From Paraburkholderia monticola (GTDB lineage: Bacteria > Pseudomonadota > Gammaproteobacteria > Burkholderiales > Burkholderiaceae), in assembly GCF_001580545.1 (NCBI RefSeq), contig NZ_LRBG01000031.1:1-64000 (forward strand): a stretch of DNA of 64,000 nucleotides, in the 5' to 3' direction. The notes beneath the pieces are model-generated. The model was not told the origin of the DNA. It did no database searches and saw only the letters and a program-made list of their open reading frames with translations. This document shows positions 43,818-51,517 of this stretch, one piece after another. The translations under genes and the position numbers were made by a program. Position 1 is the stretch's first letter. Every line of letters begins with the position of its first letter.

Positions 43818-44222
43818 ATGATGAAACGGATTCTCCTTGATTTGACAACAGCCTCTGTGCTGGCCACTTCCGCTGGAGTTTCCATGGCACACACCACTCC
43901 AATGCCCACCACGCCAACCACGAAGATATTGGCAATTGGCACCTTTCCGCCGGGCACGGACATGCAGCTCGTCCAACACATTCTTCCGACCGAAGTTCGC
44001 GAGACGGCTCAGCTCTATCTCGAGGGCAAAATTGACCAGTGGTATTCGCTGCAAGACCGGGCTGGGGTAGCGTTCATCCTGAACGTTACGGACCAAAGTG
44101 AAGCGCATGAAATGCTCGAGGCACTTCCCTTGGGGAGAGCGCACCTGATGACGTTCTCGCTGCTCCCACTAGGCCCACTGAAGCCATTGAGCAAGCTTTT
44201 GAATCCGCCGTCCCCCCAGTAG
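43818..44222 (+). CDS. Exported muconolactone-isomerase-like protein
   Basis: A 134-residue protein. Residues 1-24 form a signal-like leader (MMKRILLDLTTASVLATSAG then VSMAHT). The remainder has KILAIGTFPPGTDM, LPTEVRETAQLYLEGKIDQW and GRAHLMTFSLLPLGPL, matching the dimeric alpha-beta-barrel family of muconolactone delta-isomerase and YciI-like proteins. Cytosolic MLI has no leader, so an exported form is odd. The first or second of two adjacent ATG codons can start. The gene ends the cluster; the long gap before the T6SS follows. Confidence 0.75.
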   Translation: MMKRILLDLTTASVLATSAGVSMAHTTPMPTTPTTKILAIGTFPPGTDMQLVQHILPTEVRETAQLYLEGKIDQWYSLQDRAGVAFILNVTDQSEAHEMLEALPLGRAHLMTFSLLPLGPLKPLSKLLNPPSPQ

Positions 44223-45486
44223 AAAGCGCTCGCCCAACGAGGCGGACATGATTGAGCGGGCTTGGCGTTGACTTCGCCGACGCTCGCAGGACGGCGATGC
44301 TCCGTTATAGGGTAAACCTGATTGTTACGTCGAAGCGGCGCAGCGTCGACGGTGAAGTCGCGCACCTGTGAGTCGCTTCGAAGCGTTCGGACTCCCGGTT
44401 GTGCGGCACGTCGGCGAGATCATCGACATTGACTGCTGGACTATTACTATTCTCGACCGGACATCCAGGAGATTTAACGATTGTCTCGAAAGTGGTGCAG
44501 AAAGCGGAGACAGAATTTTAAGATAATTGCTTTCGTGCTTGCCATCTTGCCTGCCGCTTGAGAAGTCGGAGTCTTTCAACGCGATGACGACTCCCCTGAC
44601 TCGCAATGTCAATTGAGCCGCCGTTGCGCGCCCATGCGTGGCGCATATGGAGCGCGCATGAGCAGAAGAGCGATGTGTCGCCTTCCATATGGTCGTTATC
44701 GAGGTCGTAATCGAATTTAATTTGTTATCTGATTACGATGTTTATATCGATTCTTTATCACCGAAATTAATCGAGTTATCGAATCTTTTATAGAAGCCAT
44801 TTCTCTTGCTGGCCGAATTAACGAGCTATCGATAATCGGTATTCTCCGAATAAAAATTTCGGAAGATCGGTCTCCCGGCAAGTGATGTCAGTCGCTCGAA
44901 AAGCCTAACGAACGTTCGGAAACGCGGCACCAAGGTGCCATCGCAGGCGCTTCTGCGCATAGTCCGTTCGCTAAATCAACTTTTCAATAACTGCTTCGTA
45001 ATTGGCCGCGCACGGACTAATGATAGCTGTCAGATTACTGTCTTGTCGCTGTAAAAAGTCTGTGTTCTAATGCAGCCTAAATTTTCCAGACCGGCAGGCA
45101 TGCACCGATCGTGCGTGATACCAAACCGGCCTGACAAGTAAGTCACGGTTTCTTCTTCAAAGGCCATTACCCCTGACCAAGGTAGTGTTCATGGCCTGGA
45201 GGAAACCGCGGGGGACGAGCGCTAGAACTGCTACCAGCGCTCTATACGGCAGCCTGCCATCCGCGCAGGTTCGCCCAGCCCTGCAGTGGGTAGCCTGATT
45301 CAAAGAAAACTAAAGAAAGGCGCTCACGTTGACGACAACCCGTCAGCGGGCTCGAACTCGCGCGCATGCCGCGGGTGTGATCCTGCGCTCTTCGACCGGC
45401 TTTTGTACTTTGTACCCATGCGCTCGTCAATGAAGCGGGCGTTAGCGTTTGTTGTCCTAAACAGTCAAGCGTTTCCGGAGAGATTC
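44223..45486. other. Gene-poor gap, partly AT-rich, before the T6SS operon
   Basis: About 1.26 kb without a convincing gene. From about 44640 to 45110 the sequence is markedly richer in A and T than the rest of the window and repeats short TTATCGA/TAATCGA-like words (around 44710-44850). Short open frames (for example 44368-44526 plus, 44325-44612 minus, 45242-45430 minus) have no family features. A possible sigma-70-type promoter lies at 45043-45071. Low GC in front of a T6SS fits silencing by an H-NS-like protein, but nothing in the sequence proves this. Confidence 0.6.
45043..45071 (+). promoter_or_regulatory. Possible sigma-70-type promoter upstream of tssB
   Basis: TTGTCG, a 17-base spacer and TCTAAT: four of six and five of six matches to the -35 and -10 consensus. 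It lies about 410 bases before the tssB start in the AT-rich part of the gap. No sigma-54 promoter (GG-N10-GC with TTGC) was found in the gap. Confidence 0.3.
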
Positions 45487-46017
45487 ATGTCGAACAGTTT
45501 GCAGAAATGGGTTGGGCGTAACCGTCCGCCGCGTGTCCAGATCACCTATGACGTCGAAGTCGGCGACGCGGTCGAGAAGCGTGAGCTTCCGCTCGTGGTC
45601 GGCCTGCTGGCGGACCTTTCGGGTCACCCGGCTACGCCGCTGCCCAAGCTCAAGGAGCGTCGTCTGGTCGACATCGACCGCGACAATTTCGACGAGATCA
45701 TGGGCAAGATCGGCCCGCGCCTCGATCTTTCCGTGCCCGACACGATGAAGGGCGCCGGCAATATCAAGGTCGAGCTGAATTTCGAAAAGTTCGAGGACTT
45801 CCACCCGGAAAGCATCGTGAATCAGGTGCCGCGCCTCGCGAAGCTGCTCGAAGCGCGCCAGCAACTGCGCGATCTGCTCGCCAAACTCGACGGCAACGAC
45901 GAACTCGATTCGATGCTCGAGCGCATCGTGCAGAGCAGTGAGGAACTGAAGAAGGTTCAAAGCCAGGCTCAGGCCAGCAATGCACCCGCGGCTGCGGGTG
46001 ACGTACCGGCCGAATAA
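45487..46017 (+). CDS. tssB: T6SS contractile sheath small subunit TssB (VipA)
   Basis: A 176-residue protein: SLQKWVGRNRPPRVQITYDV, KRELPLVVGLLADLSG, RLVDIDRDNFDEIMGKIGPR and LNFEKFEDFHPESIVNQVP are hallmarks of ImpB/VipA. With TssC it builds the cytoplasmic contractile sheath around the Hcp tube. The start at 45487 has GGAGAG ahead; the open frame upstream is not conserved. First gene of the T6SS operon, followed by tssC after an 81-base gap with two hairpins. Confidence 0.95.
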   Translation: MSNSLQKWVGRNRPPRVQITYDVEVGDAVEKRELPLVVGLLADLSGHPATPLPKLKERRLVDIDRDNFDEIMGKIGPRLDLSVPDTMKGAGNIKVELNFEKFEDFHPESIVNQVPRLAKLLEARQQLRDLLAKLDGNDELDSMLERIVQSSEELKKVQSQAQASNAPAAAGDVPAE

Positions 46018-46041
46018 GTCACGACTACCTGACTGGCATAA

Positions 46042-46073
46042 CGGGCGCAGCCCGAACCGCCCAGTGGTGGGCG
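46042..46073 (+). other. Tandem small hairpins between tssB and tssC
   Basis: CGGGC-GCA-GCCCG at 46042-46054 and CGCCCA-GTGG-TGGGCG at 46058-46073. Both stems are short and without T-run, so they are more likely RNA-stability or processing elements than a terminator; tssB and tssC are needed in equal amounts. Confidence 0.3.
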
Positions 46074-46098
46074 CAATGAACTTTCAAAGGTGATTCAC

Positions 46099-47607
46099 AT
46101 GGAAAGCACTACTGAAGCCGGCGCAGCCGGTAGCGAAGTCCAGACCCTCGAAGCCCCGGCAGGCGCGGATTTGAGCCTGCTCGAACGGATCGTTCACGAA
46201 GGCAACATGGCCGTCGAGCCGTCGCAAAGCGGCTACGCGAAGAAACTGATCGGCCAGCTCGCGTCGCAGATTCTCGACGAAGGCATGCGCACGAGCCCGG
46301 ACAAGAGCGTCGTCGCGATGATCAACGAGCGCGTCGCCGAAATCGACAAGCTGCTCTCGGATCAGCTCAACGCGATCATGCACGACGAAGCGTTCCAGAC
46401 GCTCGAAGCGTCGTGGACCGGTCTGCACGACATGGTGTATGGCACCGAAACGGGCCCGCGCCTGAAGTTGCGCCTGCTGAACGTGACGAAGAAGGACCTG
46501 CTCAAGGACCTCGAAACCGCGGTCGATCACGACATGAGCGCACTCTTCAAGAAGGTCTACGAAGAGGAATACGGCACGTTCGGTGGCCATCCGTTTTCGA
46601 TGCTGATCGGCGACTATTCGTTCGGTCGTCATCCGCAGGACATCGCACTGCTGGAACGCATCTCGAAGGTAGCGGCCGCGGCGCACGCCCCGTTCATCGC
46701 GGCAGCGGCGCCGAGCCTGTTCGACCTGAAGTCGTTCACGGACCTCGGTGTGACGCGCGATCTGTCGAAAACCTTCGAGAGCGCCGAGCTCGCCGGCTGG
46801 CGCGGTTTCCGCGACTCGGAAGACTCGCGCTATGTCTCGCTCGTGCTGCCTTCGTATGCCGCGCGTCTGCCGTATGGCGCGAAGACGAAGCCCGTCGAGA
46901 ACTTCAACTTCGAAGAAGACGTCGACGGCTCAGATCACGGCAAGTACCTGTGGGCGAACTCCGCCTACCAGCTCGGCCTGCGCATTACCGATGCATTCGC
47001 GAAGTACAGCTGGGCGACCTCCATTCGCGGCGTGGAAGGCGGCGGCAAGGTGGAGAACATGGTCGCGCACGCGTACAAGACCGACGAAGGCGATGTCGTC
47101 CTCAAGTGCCCGACCGAAGTGACGATCACCGACCGTCGCGAGAAAGAGCTGAACGACCTTGGCTTTATTGCGCTCGTGAACTCGAAGGGCTCGAACTTCG
47201 CGACGTTCTTCGGCGGTCAGACGACCAACCGTCCGAAGCTCTACAACAAGGACGCCGCCAACGCCAACTCGCAGCTTTCGGCGCGTTTGCCGTATGTGCT
47301 CGCGGCCTCGCGCTTCGCGCACTACCTGAAAGTGATCATGCGCGACAAGGTGGGCAGCTTCCAGTCGCGTGGCGATGTCGAGGCGTATCTGAACAACTGG
47401 ATCGCGGACTACGTGTTGATCAATCCGTCGGCTTCGCATGAGCAGAAGGCGCGCTTCCCGCTTGGCGAGGCACGCGTGGACGTGACGGAAGTGCAGGGCA
47501 AGCCGGGTTCGTATCGCGCGACCTGCTTCCTGAAGCCGCATTTCCAGATGGAAGACTTGACGGCGTCGATCCGTCTCGTCGCGGAACTGCCGGCGGCGGC
47601 CGCTTGA
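46099..47607 (+). CDS. tssC: T6SS contractile sheath large subunit TssC (VipB)
   Basis: A 502-residue EvpB/VipB protein: TLEASWTGLHDMVYGTETGP, YEEEYGTFGGHPFSMLIGDY, LGVTRDLSKTFESAELAGWR, FSDFPT-type region replaced by LPSYAARLPYGAKTKPVENF and C-terminal CFLKPHFQMEDLTASIRLV. ATG 46099 is preferred over GTG 46090 for distance from AAAGGTG. Pairs with TssB in the sheath recycled by ClpV. A strong hairpin lies between this gene and hcp. Confidence 0.95.
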   Translation: MESTTEAGAAGSEVQTLEAPAGADLSLLERIVHEGNMAVEPSQSGYAKKLIGQLASQILDEGMRTSPDKSVVAMINERVAEIDKLLSDQLNAIMHDEAFQTLEASWTGLHDMVYGTETGPRLKLRLLNVTKKDLLKDLETAVDHDMSALFKKVYEEEYGTFGGHPFSMLIGDYSFGRHPQDIALLERISKVAAAAHAPFIAAAAPSLFDLKSFTDLGVTRDLSKTFESAELAGWRGFRDSEDSRYVSLVLPSYAARLPYGAKTKPVENFNFEEDVDGSDHGKYLWANSAYQLGLRITDAFAKYSWATSIRGVEGGGKVENMVAHAYKTDEGDVVLKCPTEVTITDRREKELNDLGFIALVNSKGSNFATFFGGQTTNRPKLYNKDAANANSQLSARLPYVLAASRFAHYLKVIMRDKVGSFQSRGDVEAYLNNWIADYVLINPSASHEQKARFPLGEARVDVTEVQGKPGSYRATCFLKPHFQMEDLTASIRLVAELPAAAA

Positions 47608-47613
47608 TGATCG

Positions 47614-47637
47614 TGCGTGCGGCGCAAGCCGCACGCA
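47614..47637 (+). other. Strong GCAA-tetraloop hairpin between tssC and hcp
   Basis: TGCGTGCGGC, loop GCAA, GCCGCACGCA: ten perfect pairs closed by a GNRA-type tetraloop, seven bases after the tssC stop and 36 before hcp. No T-run follows. It may act as partial terminator or, more likely, protect or delimit an hcp-proximal transcript so Hcp is made in excess. Confidence 0.55.
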
Positions 47638-47672
47638 TGAGCCGAATTAATCAACATTGTTAAGAGACAGTC

Positions 47673-48164
47673 ATGGATACCGTTCTGCTGCAGATCAAGG
47701 ACATCAAGGGTAATTCGACGCTGGAAGGCGCGACCGACCAGATCGTGTTGTATTCGTATTCGCTCGGCGTGCAGATGCAAATGAACAATGACGTGGGCCG
47801 TACTGAACGTACGCTCGGCCGTCCGAATTTTCACGAATTCAGCGTCTCCAAGGCAACCGACCAGTCCACGCCGGCGCTCTACGCGGCGTGTGCGGGCGGC
47901 AAGAAGCTCGGCGATGCCAAGATTTCGATTGGGCGTAACGAAGACAGCAAGTTCATGCCGCTGATCGAGTACACGCTCAGCGACGCGATGATCTCGGCGA
48001 TCACGACCTCCGGCGCCGGTGAATCGAACGATAGCGTGACGCTCAACTTCTCGAAGATCACGACGACGTACACGCAACAGAACGTGGACTCGACGAAGAA
48101 GGGCACCGCTTCGTTCGGCTGGGATCTGGGCGCGAACAAGGCGATTACGGTGTCGGCTTCCTGA
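47673..48164 (+). CDS. hcp: T6SS inner tube protein Hcp (TssD)
   Basis: A 163-residue Hcp1-family protein: MDTVLLQIKDIKGNSTLEGA, DQIVLYSYSLGVQMQMNNDV, GRPNFHEFSVSKATDQSTPA and LNFSKITTTYTQQNVDSTKK, then FGWDLGANKAITVS. Stacked hexamers form the tube expelled with VgrG; small effectors can ride in its lumen. The start ATG follows GAGACAGTC. Size equals plain Hcp, so it has no effector extension. Confidence 0.96.
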   Translation: MDTVLLQIKDIKGNSTLEGATDQIVLYSYSLGVQMQMNNDVGRTERTLGRPNFHEFSVSKATDQSTPALYAACAGGKKLGDAKISIGRNEDSKFMPLIEYTLSDAMISAITTSGAGESNDSVTLNFSKITTTYTQQNVDSTKKGTASFGWDLGANKAITVSAS

Positions 48165-48231
48165 TTCTCAACTGCGCACCGCCCTCGGAGTCTAGAACTT
48201 CCCGGTCGGTGCCACACGGAGCTTTTGCGTG

Positions 48232-48669
48232 ATGCCGGCAATCGTAAGCGGTTCACCGATGCCATTGTTCGATCGCCTCGCCGCCAGCGGCGAGGCGCAA
48301 CTCCCCGGCGCGGATGCGTTGCGGGCGTCGATCGGACGCGAACTCGCGCGACTGCTCAACACGCGGTCTCGTTTGACATTCGAAGAATTCGCCGAAAGCG
48401 ATGGAAGTGTGATCGATTACGGCGTACCCGACTATTCGGATCGGTCGCTGCATTCGGGACCGGACCGTGATGCGATAGCCGCCACCATCGCGCGGGCGAT
48501 CTCGCTGTTCGAGCCGCGCCTCGTCGATGTCGATGTGGCGTTCGCTTTTCCCGCTGCCCACGCGCAGCGGGCAATCCTGACCATCAGTGCTCAAATGCGC
48601 GCTGGCCAAAGCGTCACGCACGTGGCGTTCGAGCTTGCCGCCAACGGTCATACGCTCGTGACGGCGTGA
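48232..48669 (+). CDS. tssE: T6SS baseplate protein TssE (gp25-like)
   Basis: A 145-residue gp25/lysozyme-like baseplate protein: MPLFDRLAASGEAQLPGADA, ALRASIGRELARLLNTRS, DYGVPDYSDRSLHSGPDRDA and the pattern IARAISLFEPRLVDVDVAF. GTG 48229 directly before ATG 48232 could also start; GGAG lies 7 to 10 bases ahead. TssE joins sheath and baseplate. Followed by tssF after 18 bases. Confidence 0.9.
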   Translation: MPAIVSGSPMPLFDRLAASGEAQLPGADALRASIGRELARLLNTRSRLTFEEFAESDGSVIDYGVPDYSDRSLHSGPDRDAIAATIARAISLFEPRLVDVDVAFAFPAAHAQRAILTISAQMRAGQSVTHVAFELAANGHTLVTA

Positions 48670-48687
48670 GGCAACACTCGAGCTGAC

Positions 48688-50445
48688 ATGCCGGCCGACG
48701 ACATCCTTCAATATTACAAACGTGAACTCTCGTACCTGCGTCTTCAAGGTGCGGAGTTCGCGCGTCGCTATCCGAAGATCGCCTCGCGGCTCGCGCTGCA
48801 CGGCACCGAATCACTCGACCCGCACACGGAGCGTCTTGTCGAGGCGACCGCGTTTCTCGCGGCGCGCGTGCATCGCGATCTCGACCAGGAGTTTCCGCAG
48901 GTCGCCTCGGCGTTGCTCGAGAACGCGTGCCCGACGCTCGTGCAGCCCGTGCCGTCGATGACGGTCGCGCAGTTCGCACTCGATCCGACCCAAGGCAAGG
49001 TAACGGCCGGCTTTGCCGTGCCGCGACACACGGGCCTGCAGGCGCGCACGGAAACCGGCGACGCGTGCCGTTTTCGCACGGCATGGGATACGGTGCTGTG
49101 GCCGGTTGCCATCAGCCATGCCGCGTTCGGCGAGGACGCCACGCTGCGCCTGACGCTCGAATGCGCGGAGGGCGTCGACTTCGCCGAGCTGGAAATCAGG
49201 CAGCTTCGCCTGCACCTCCACGGCGACTGGATGGTGACGATGCCGCTCTACGAGTTGCTGGTGTCGGGCGTCACCGACGTCTCGGTGCGTCCCGAAGGCG
49301 CGCGTGCGGCCGCCTTGCTGCCCGCGCGCGCGTGGCGCGAAGTGGGCTACGGCGAAGCGGACGACGTGCTGCCGCGCCCGCGCAACGCACAGCCCGCGTA
49401 TGCGCTGATGCAGGAATACTTCGCGTTTCCGCGCAAGTTTCATTTTTTCGATCTGCACCATCTCGAAGGGCGTCTCGGCAAGGGCCGCCGTTGCGAGATC
49501 GTGCTGCATCTGAACCGGACGCCGCGCGGTCTCGGCATGCTGCAAGCGGGACATTTCCAGCTCGGCTGCACGCCCGTCATCAATCTGTTCTCGCAGACGA
49601 GCGAGCCGATCGTCGTCGATCATCGCCACTACGAGTACCGGCTTGTCGCGGATCAGCGTCGCGAGTCGATCACGGAGATCCACTCGATCGATTCCGTCGT
49701 GGCGTCGCATCCGACACTTGGGGGCGAGGCGACGGTGCCGTGCTTCTCGGCCATCGATCACGTCGAGACCCATGGCAATACCGTGTTCTGGTCCGCGCGG
49801 CGAGAGCACAGTCTGAGAGAGAACGTTCAGGGCACCGACATGTTCCTCAGCTTCGTCGATTCGGCCAACACGCTCGCCGATCCCGGCGCGCCCGTGATCT
49901 ACGCGAACGTGCTGTGCACGAATCGACGTCTCGCGGAGCAGGTGCCAGTGGGCGCGCGCATGCTGATCGAGAAGGTATCGCAGAACGTGCGCGTGCGCTG
50001 CCTCTACGAACCGACCGCGCAGCGCAGCCCGGCACTCGGCAGCGAGACGCTGTGGCGACTGATCTCGCTGCTCACGCTGAACTATCACTCGCTCGTGAGC
50101 GGCGCGACGGGCCGTGCGCAGTTGCAGGAGATGCTGCGCCTGTTCGCTTCCGACAGCACGCGCGAGCAAGACCAGATTCGCGGCATCCGCAGCGTGGAGG
50201 CGCGCAGCGCGACCGCGCACGTGGGTGGCGACGCGTGGCGCGGCTATTGCCGCGGCACCGAGGTGACCGTCGAGTTCGATCCCGAGACTTTCGTGGGCGG
50301 TTCACCGCTGCTGCTGGGCGCCGTGCTCGCGCGCTTCTTCGCGATGTACACGTCGGTCAATTCCTTTGTGCGGCTCGTGGTGCGCCGTGGAGACGAGATA
50401 TGGAAGCAATGGGAGCCGATGACGGGCTGCCAGCCGCTGCTCTGA
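48688..50445 (+). CDS. tssF: T6SS baseplate protein TssF (VasA/ImpG)
   Basis: A 585-residue protein: ILQYYKRELSYLRLQGAEFA, FARRYPKIASRLALHG, DPHTERLVEATAFLAARVHR, ALLENACPTLVQPVPSMTVA near the N-terminus, and FCTNRRLAE-type VLCTNRRLAEQVPVGARMLI later, all typical. TssF forms the wedge with TssG and TssE. The start follows GAGCTGAC. It overlaps tssG by 46 bases. Confidence 0.94.
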   Translation: MPADDILQYYKRELSYLRLQGAEFARRYPKIASRLALHGTESLDPHTERLVEATAFLAARVHRDLDQEFPQVASALLENACPTLVQPVPSMTVAQFALDPTQGKVTAGFAVPRHTGLQARTETGDACRFRTAWDTVLWPVAISHAAFGEDATLRLTLECAEGVDFAELEIRQLRLHLHGDWMVTMPLYELLVSGVTDVSVRPEGARAAALLPARAWREVGYGEADDVLPRPRNAQPAYALMQEYFAFPRKFHFFDLHHLEGRLGKGRRCEIVLHLNRTPRGLGMLQAGHFQLGCTPVINLFSQTSEPIVVDHRHYEYRLVADQRRESITEIHSIDSVVASHPTLGGEATVPCFSAIDHVETHGNTVFWSARREHSLRENVQGTDMFLSFVDSANTLADPGAPVIYANVLCTNRRLAEQVPVGARMLIEKVSQNVRVRCLYEPTAQRSPALGSETLWRLISLLTLNYHSLVSGATGRAQLQEMLRLFASDSTREQDQIRGIRSVEARSATAHVGGDAWRGYCRGTEVTVEFDPETFVGGSPLLLGAVLARFFAMYTSVNSFVRLVVRRGDEIWKQWEPMTGCQPLL

Positions 50446-51506
50446 TCGCGCGTCTCAAGGCGAATCCGCAGCGCTTCGATCTGTTCCAGGCGATCAGTCT
50501 TCTGGAGCGGGCCGCGCCGTGGGCGCGTCCGCTCGGTCGCGGCAACGGGCTCGCCGAGGCCGTGCGCCTCACCGGCCACGTCTCGCTCGCGTTCGAGCCG
50601 AGCGACGTCCACAGCGTGCGCGAAACCGCGCCCGCGCAGCCGGACGGCATGTCCGCCGCCGGCAGTGTGTCGTATGCACCGCGCGCCAGCTGGACGCTGT
50701 CGACGCCCGTGCTCACGCTCGCCGGCGCCAACGGCCCACTGCCGATGGCGTACACCGAGCTCGTGCTGGAGCGTCGCGCGCAACGCGATACGGCGACGGC
50801 GGACCTGCTCGACATCTTCAACCACCGCTTTCTGTCGTTCCTGTATCGCAGCCGCAAGAAGCACGCGCCGGGGTTGAACTGGCGCTCGCCGCACGCGAGC
50901 GCGATCGCGGCCTCGCTCGACGCGCTCAGCAATCTGGGCCTGCGCGACGGCGTGCGCGGCCCGCGCGACGCACGGCTGTGGCTGCGCCACGCCGGTCTGC
51001 TCAGCGCCGCGCCGCGCTCGATGACGGGACTCGTCGCCATGCTTGCCGACCGGCTCGGGCTCGAAGTGCGCGGCGCGCAATTCGTCGGGGGCTGGCGCGA
51101 GGTCGACGGCGCCGATTCGCTGCGCCTCGCGCGCGCGGGTTCGGGCACTGGAGCGGCGAGGCTCAGCGGCGTGGCCGTGCTCGGGCGGCGCACGTGGGAC
51201 CAGGCGAGCGGCATCTGCCTGGAGTTTCCCGGCCTGACGAAGGCGCGCTTCGAGGCACTTCTGCCCGGCGGCGCCGATCACGCACTGGCCGCGTGGCTGA
51301 TCCGCGCGTATCTGCAGCAGGATTTCGACGTGCAGTTCGTGCTGCACCTCGCGCCGCAGCCCACCGCCTGCGAAGTCGGTGGCGCGCGCGCGTCCCGCCT
51401 CGGCTGGACGACGTGGCTGGGCGGCTCGCGCCATACCACTCACGCGCCCGCACCGGTGCGCCTCGCGATGCGCGAGGCGGCGGTGCCCGCGCCGAAGCAC
51501 TACTAA
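50400..51506 (+). CDS. tssG: T6SS baseplate protein TssG (VasB/ImpH)
   Basis: A 368-residue protein starting inside the tssF end: LIARLKANPQRFDLFQAISL, LLERAAPWARPLGRGNG, LLDIFNHRFLSFLYRSRKKH and the MLADRLGLEVRGAQFVGGWR element are family features. The ATG at 50400 is the best start: it overlaps tssF by 46 bases, allowing translational coupling, with GGAGACG ahead. TssG dimers bind TssF in the wedge. Confidence 0.93.
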   Translation: MEAMGADDGLPAAALIARLKANPQRFDLFQAISLLERAAPWARPLGRGNGLAEAVRLTGHVSLAFEPSDVHSVRETAPAQPDGMSAAGSVSYAPRASWTLSTPVLTLAGANGPLPMAYTELVLERRAQRDTATADLLDIFNHRFLSFLYRSRKKHAPGLNWRSPHASAIAASLDALSNLGLRDGVRGPRDARLWLRHAGLLSAAPRSMTGLVAMLADRLGLEVRGAQFVGGWREVDGADSLRLARAGSGTGAARLSGVAVLGRRTWDQASGICLEFPGLTKARFEALLPGGADHALAAWLIRAYLQQDFDVQFVLHLAPQPTACEVGGARASRLGWTTWLGGSRHTTHAPAPVRLAMREAAVPAPKHY

Positions 51507-51517
51507 GGAATCCGCGC

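Noticed and set aside
44368..44526. 53-codon plus-strand open frame with GTG start in the pre-T6SS gap
   Set aside because: No ribosome site or family resemblance; too short to support.
45242..45430. 62-codon minus-strand open frame near the T6SS start
   Set aside because: Overlaps the region just before tssB, no motif, low-quality composition.
44223..45486. Sigma-54 promoter for the T6SS
   Set aside because: No TGGCAC-N5-TTGC-type match was seen in the gap on the plus strand.
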